8,279 nt of DNA, taken from contig JANWXA010000081.1 in the NCBI GenBank assembly GCA_025055465.1, positions 1 through 8,279 of the forward strand, read 5' to 3'. This DNA comes from Candidatus Kapaibacterium sp. GTDB lineage: Bacteria; Bacteroidota; Ignavibacteria; Kapaibacteriales; HRBIN21. Under the pieces are notes generated by a model. That model was not told the DNA's origin. It did no database searches and was given only the letters and a program-made list of their open reading frames with translations. The position numbers and the translations under genes were made by a program. Shown piece after piece: positions 5,635-8,279 of this stretch (within the stretch, counting starts at the first letter, position 1; the number at the start of each line of letters is the position of its first letter).

Positions 5635-7294
5635 GTTCTGCTGCCTGTGGGGCATTTTCCTGTGTGGCTGTGCGAATCCTCTGCCACCGCCTGGTGGTCC
5701 CCCTGACCGGGAGGCACCGCGCGTTGTGGCAACTGAGCCCGTTTCTGGAACGATAAACTTTCGTGGCAGGAGCGTTACGCTCCGTTTTAGCGAATTCGTT
5801 GACAAAGCTTCCGTTTTGGGGGCTCTTCGTCTCCAGCCTCCGAAGCCGTGGGAGGCCTCGTGGGATTGGTGGGGGACGACGCTACATGTCCGTTTTGTCG
5901 AACCGTTGGATTCCAATACAACGTATGTGCTCACACTCGGTAGCGAGTATCGGGACATGGCGGGTAATACAGCCGAGACATCAACGAGCGTTGTCTTTGC
6001 TACAGGCTCACACATTGACCGTGGACGTATTGAAGGACGCCTTGTGGATGCCCAGCCGGTGGGCGTCTTCGTGCTTGCTTATCCCCTTATGAAGATCAAT
6101 CCTGATACGCTCAACCCGGCTCATACCCGGACACGGTATTGGACACAAATCGGAACTGCTGGTACCTTCCAGCTCCAAGGGCTTCCTGAGGGAGAGTATC
6201 GCCTGTTTGCATTGCGGGATGCTGATCGCGATGGACTGTACAGTGTCGGGCGGGATGCCATCGGGACAACGGTAATCCCTGTTGTAGTTCGCGAGGACAG
6301 TCCTGCAACTGTTTCCCTTCGGCTCAATTTACCGGTGGATACAGTCGCACCAGTTGTTGTGTACGTACGCTCTGTGAGCCGGCAGCGCCTGCACGTTCTT
6401 TTCAGCGAGCCTGTGGATACATCTTCAGTCACGGCCGCGGCATTTTTTGCGGAGGATAGTGCAGCGGCTGTGCAGTTACCGATAGTGGCGGCGTATCTAT
6501 TGCCGGGGAATCCTAAAGTGGTGGAAGTACTGTTTGCCGGGCCCGCGGTGGATACGGCTGCGACATGCTTCCTGGAGCTTGTCCCCGGCGGAATCCGGGA
6601 TACAGCGGGGAATATGGTTTCAGGAGAACGTCGGTGGCGCTTTCGCTTCCGGGGGAATCCTGATACGGCAACTGTGCGTTGGGTGTTGCTCCTACGAGAT
6701 AGCACACGTTCGATACTCCCCTGGCAGCCCATAGAACTCGTTGCGGAATCCCCCCTGGATAGCTCTACAGCGACGGTTACGGTTGCTGACGAGCATGGTC
6801 GGATGGCCCCGATTCTTTGGGAAGTGCGTGCTCCACACCACTGGCGTGTGCTCCCGATGGAGCGATGGGAAGCTGCTCGATGGTATCACTTGCGGGTACA
6901 GTTTCGGACAAACCGGCTTCCTGGTGGCCGCCTCTTGGCCGATACGTTTGTGATACGCCGCTTTCAGGTGGTGGACACTCGACACTACGCCGATATTGCT
7001 GGCGAGGTACAGGATAGCGGTCCATGTTCCGGCCCGTATGTGGTCTTACTGCGAGCGGTACGGGGTGGGTCTGGGACGTGGAAGCTGAATATCTTGCGCC
7101 CCGGTCCGTGGCGTTTTCGGGAAGTTCCCCCGGGTTTTTACGAGGTGGAAGTCTTCTGCGATGCTGATGGGAATGGGCGTTATACGGCTGGTGTTCCCTT
7201 TCCGTACCGCTTTGCTGAACGGTACGCCCTTCTTGGTCCGCTTGAGCTCAAGCCGCGGTGGAGCGTGGAGGGTGTTGTGGTACGCCTTCCGTAA
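5618..7294 (+). CDS. Ig-like domain lipoprotein with repeated CNA-B-like modules
   Basis: A 558-residue predicted lipoprotein. The signal segment is short and hydrophobic, with lipobox LCGC and lipidation Cys18. A Pro/Gly-rich linker (19-34) follows. Residues about 34-130 look like a bacterial Ig-like (SbsA/Big_5 type) domain (TLRFSEFVDK at 54-63, YRDMAGNTAE at 111-120), and a diverged second copy lies at about 244-345 (HVLFSEPVD at 259-267, IRDTAGN at 326-332). Each is followed at some distance by a prealbumin/CNA-B-like module ending in an Asp-rich loop: DADRDG at 201-206 and DADGNG at 515-520, which could bind calcium. No catalytic motif is seen, so a structural or adhesive cell-surface role is inferred. 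Start: ATG 5618 has GAGGAG almost touching it; TTG 5621 or GTG 5573 (longer, more basic signal peptide) are possible. It overlaps the flippase and its stop abuts the SDR stop. Confidence 0.82.
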   Translation: MLPGSKFCCLWGIFLCGCANPLPPPGGPPDREAPRVVATEPVSGTINFRGRSVTLRFSEFVDKASVLGALRLQPPKPWEASWDWWGTTLHVRFVEPLDSNTTYVLTLGSEYRDMAGNTAETSTSVVFATGSHIDRGRIEGRLVDAQPVGVFVLAYPLMKINPDTLNPAHTRTRYWTQIGTAGTFQLQGLPEGEYRLFALRDADRDGLYSVGRDAIGTTVIPVVVREDSPATVSLRLNLPVDTVAPVVVYVRSVSRQRLHVLFSEPVDTSSVTAAAFFAEDSAAAVQLPIVAAYLLPGNPKVVEVLFAGPAVDTAATCFLELVPGGIRDTAGNMVSGERRWRFRFRGNPDTATVRWVLLLRDSTRSILPWQPIELVAESPLDSSTATVTVADEHGRMAPILWEVRAPHHWRVLPMERWEAARWYHLRVQFRTNRLPGGRLLADTFVIRRFQVVDTRHYADIAGEVQDSGPCSGPYVVLLRAVRGGSGTWKLNILRPGPWRFREVPPGFYEVEVFCDADGNGRYTAGVPFPYRFAERYALLGPLELKPRWSVEGVVVRLP

Positions 7295-8086
7295 TCACAG
7301 GCAGCGAGTTCGTCCCCCGTCCACCGGGATGCAGACGCCAGTAATATACGCTGCTGCCGGAGAGGCTAAGAAGGCGGCGAGGGCAGCGATATCATGTGGC
7401 TGACCAATCCGCCCTGCAGGGATCTGCTCTATTGCACGGGCAACAACCTCCTCAACACTAATTCCCGACTGCTGAGCTTGATATTCCCATAGTTTCTGGA
7501 GCCGCTGGGTGGAAATGCTGCCAGGCAAGATGGCGTTAACAGTGATACCCCAGGGAGCGACTTCTACCGAGAGGGTCTTCATCCAGCTCGCCAGAGCTGC
7601 TCGGACAGTGTTGGAGATGCCCAGCCCTTCAATTGGTTGGCGTACAGATGTGGAGAGAATGAGCAGAATACGCCCGTATCCTTCGGCACGCATCCCCGGT
7701 AGCAATGCTTGCATGAGGATGTGCGCTGTCCAGAGATGTTGTCTGAAGGCAGCATCAAAGGCGGAGAGGGGGGCCTCGAACAGCTTTCCCGGAGGCGGTC
7801 CTCCAGTGTTGTGCACCAGGATATGGTAGACAGTGGCTGCCTGTTCCATGTGCTCCCGTATGTGGCGCTCTACGTCGTCCGGGGCGGAGAAATCGGCTGC
7901 TACTATAGAATGACGCTGTCCGTGGGGTGTAGGGAGCTGGGCACGCGCGGCTTTTAGTCGTTCAGGATTGCGCGCCAGGAGAGTGACACAAGCGCCTGCT
8001 GCTGCGAAGGTTTCAGCAATTGCACGTCCAATCCCTTGGGTGCTACCGCAGACGAGCGCGTTCTTCCCCTGTAGGTGAAGCTCCAT
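7295..8086 (-). CDS. SDR-family protein with atypical catalytic residues (3-oxoacyl-ACP reductase-like)
   Basis: A 263-residue single-domain short-chain dehydrogenase/reductase, the family's usual length. Seen: a dinucleotide-binding glycine motif GSTQGIG at 14-20, preceded by Cys-Gly where classical members have Thr-Gly, then Asp65 in AADF, NTGGPPPG at 93-100 in place of NNAG, and the substrate-side VNAILPG at 183-189. Ser145 is present, but 13 residues on, where Tyr-x-x-x-Lys should be, the protein has Ser158-Asn-Thr-Val-Arg162. This resembles the known subgroup of beta-ketoacyl-ACP-reductase-like SDRs that lack the standard tetrad. Activity, if any, is unknown; FabG-type function should not be assumed. 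The C-terminus keeps the usual ITGVCIPVDGG. It lies 9 nt after the ispG stop, so it is probably co-transcribed with it, and abuts the convergent lipoprotein gene with no gap. Confidence 0.88.
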   Translation of the reverse strand: MELHLQGKNALVCGSTQGIGRAIAETFAAAGACVTLLARNPERLKAARAQLPTPHGQRHSIVAADFSAPDDVERHIREHMEQAATVYHILVHNTGGPPPGKLFEAPLSAFDAAFRQHLWTAHILMQALLPGMRAEGYGRILLILSTSVRQPIEGLGISNTVRAALASWMKTLSVEVAPWGITVNAILPGSISTQRLQKLWEYQAQQSGISVEEVVARAIEQIPAGRIGQPHDIAALAAFLASPAAAYITGVCIPVDGGRTRCL

Positions 8087-8095
8087 CAGAGGCCG

Positions 8096-8279
8096 CTATT
8101 CCTCGGGTTCGAAGCGCTCCAGCTCTTCCAGGATCGCCGTTACAATCTCGTCTTCCCTCACTCTGCGTATCGCTTCACCCTTTCGGTACAGGATCGCCAC
8201 GCCGCGTCCGGCTGCGATCCCGATGTCGGCTTCGCTGGCCTCACCAGGTCCATTGACTACGCAGCCTAAGAGAGCGATC
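8096..8279 (-). CDS. ispG: IspG, 4-hydroxy-3-methylbut-2-enyl diphosphate synthase (C-terminal 60 residues, 5' partial)
   Basis: Reading the minus strand from the window edge gives IALLGCVVNGPGEASEADIG and a further 40 residues to a TAG at 8098-8096. LGCVVNGPGE is the hallmark of IspG (GcpE), the iron-sulfur enzyme that reductively opens methylerythritol cyclodiphosphate in the MEP isoprenoid pathway. The visible Cys and the Glu seven residues on match two of the four [4Fe-4S] cluster ligands (Cys305 and Glu312 in Escherichia coli). The tail (GIAAGRGVAILYRKGEAIRR) also fits the family. The other two cysteine ligands and most of the protein lie beyond the window, so intactness cannot be judged. 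The SDR gene follows after 9 nt. Confidence 0.95.
   Translation of the reverse strand, partial: IALLGCVVNGPGEASEADIGIAAGRGVAILYRKGEAIRRVREDEIVTAILEELERFEPEE

Noticed and set aside
6121..6732. 203-codon minus-strand frame opposite the lipoprotein
   Set aside because: Ser/Arg/Thr-rich, low-complexity translation typical of an antisense shadow; the plus-strand frame has clear domains.

Overview
The window is a compact bacterial chromosome segment, about 55-57% GC by eye. It holds seven protein genes (the two at the edges are cut) and one tRNA, with almost no intergenic DNA. I see no insertion sequence, CRISPR array, prophage gene or rRNA. The lineage cannot be fixed from this sequence. The lipoprotein's start (lipobox, then a Pro/Gly-rich linker and a bacterial Ig-like domain) is a style common in the Bacteroidota/Chlorobiota/Ignavibacteria/Kapabacteria group. 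The bacterial deoxyhypusine synthase-like protein, the MEP-pathway ispG gene and a tRNA without encoded CCA fit a motile, Gram-negative, possibly thermophilic member of that assemblage. This placement is inference.

Layout. Positions 1-976 (+): 3' part of a deoxyhypusine synthase-family gene. It converges, with a 4-nt overlap, on a minus-strand motility operon that reads from about 4110 down to 973: motA (GTG start at 3992), motB (3101), and a response regulator with a degenerate HD-GYP domain (2154). The motB stop and regulator start overlap as ATGA. Upstream of motA lie a good Shine-Dalgarno, a leader hairpin and a candidate sigma-28 (FliA) promoter. Behind these is a GNRA-loop stem that probably ends the transcript of the upstream minus-strand tRNA-Asn(GTT).

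On the other side of the tRNA, on the plus strand, are a MOP-superfamily (Wzx-like) flippase and a 558-residue Ig-like/CNA-B-like lipoprotein. They overlap by 17 nt and probably form a cell-surface pair. The lipoprotein abuts, stop to stop, a second minus-strand operon: the 3' end of ispG followed after 9 nt by an atypical SDR.

The motility operon is the most interesting unit. A stator pair (MotA/MotB) is translationally coupled to a receiver protein. Its output domain keeps the HD-GYP fold signature but has lost its catalytic histidines, which suggests a phosphorylation-controlled protein or ligand adaptor acting on the stator or motor. The other points worth checking are the modified active-site loop of the deoxyhypusine synthase-like enzyme and the SDR in which Tyr-x-x-x-Lys is replaced by Ser-x-x-x-Arg.
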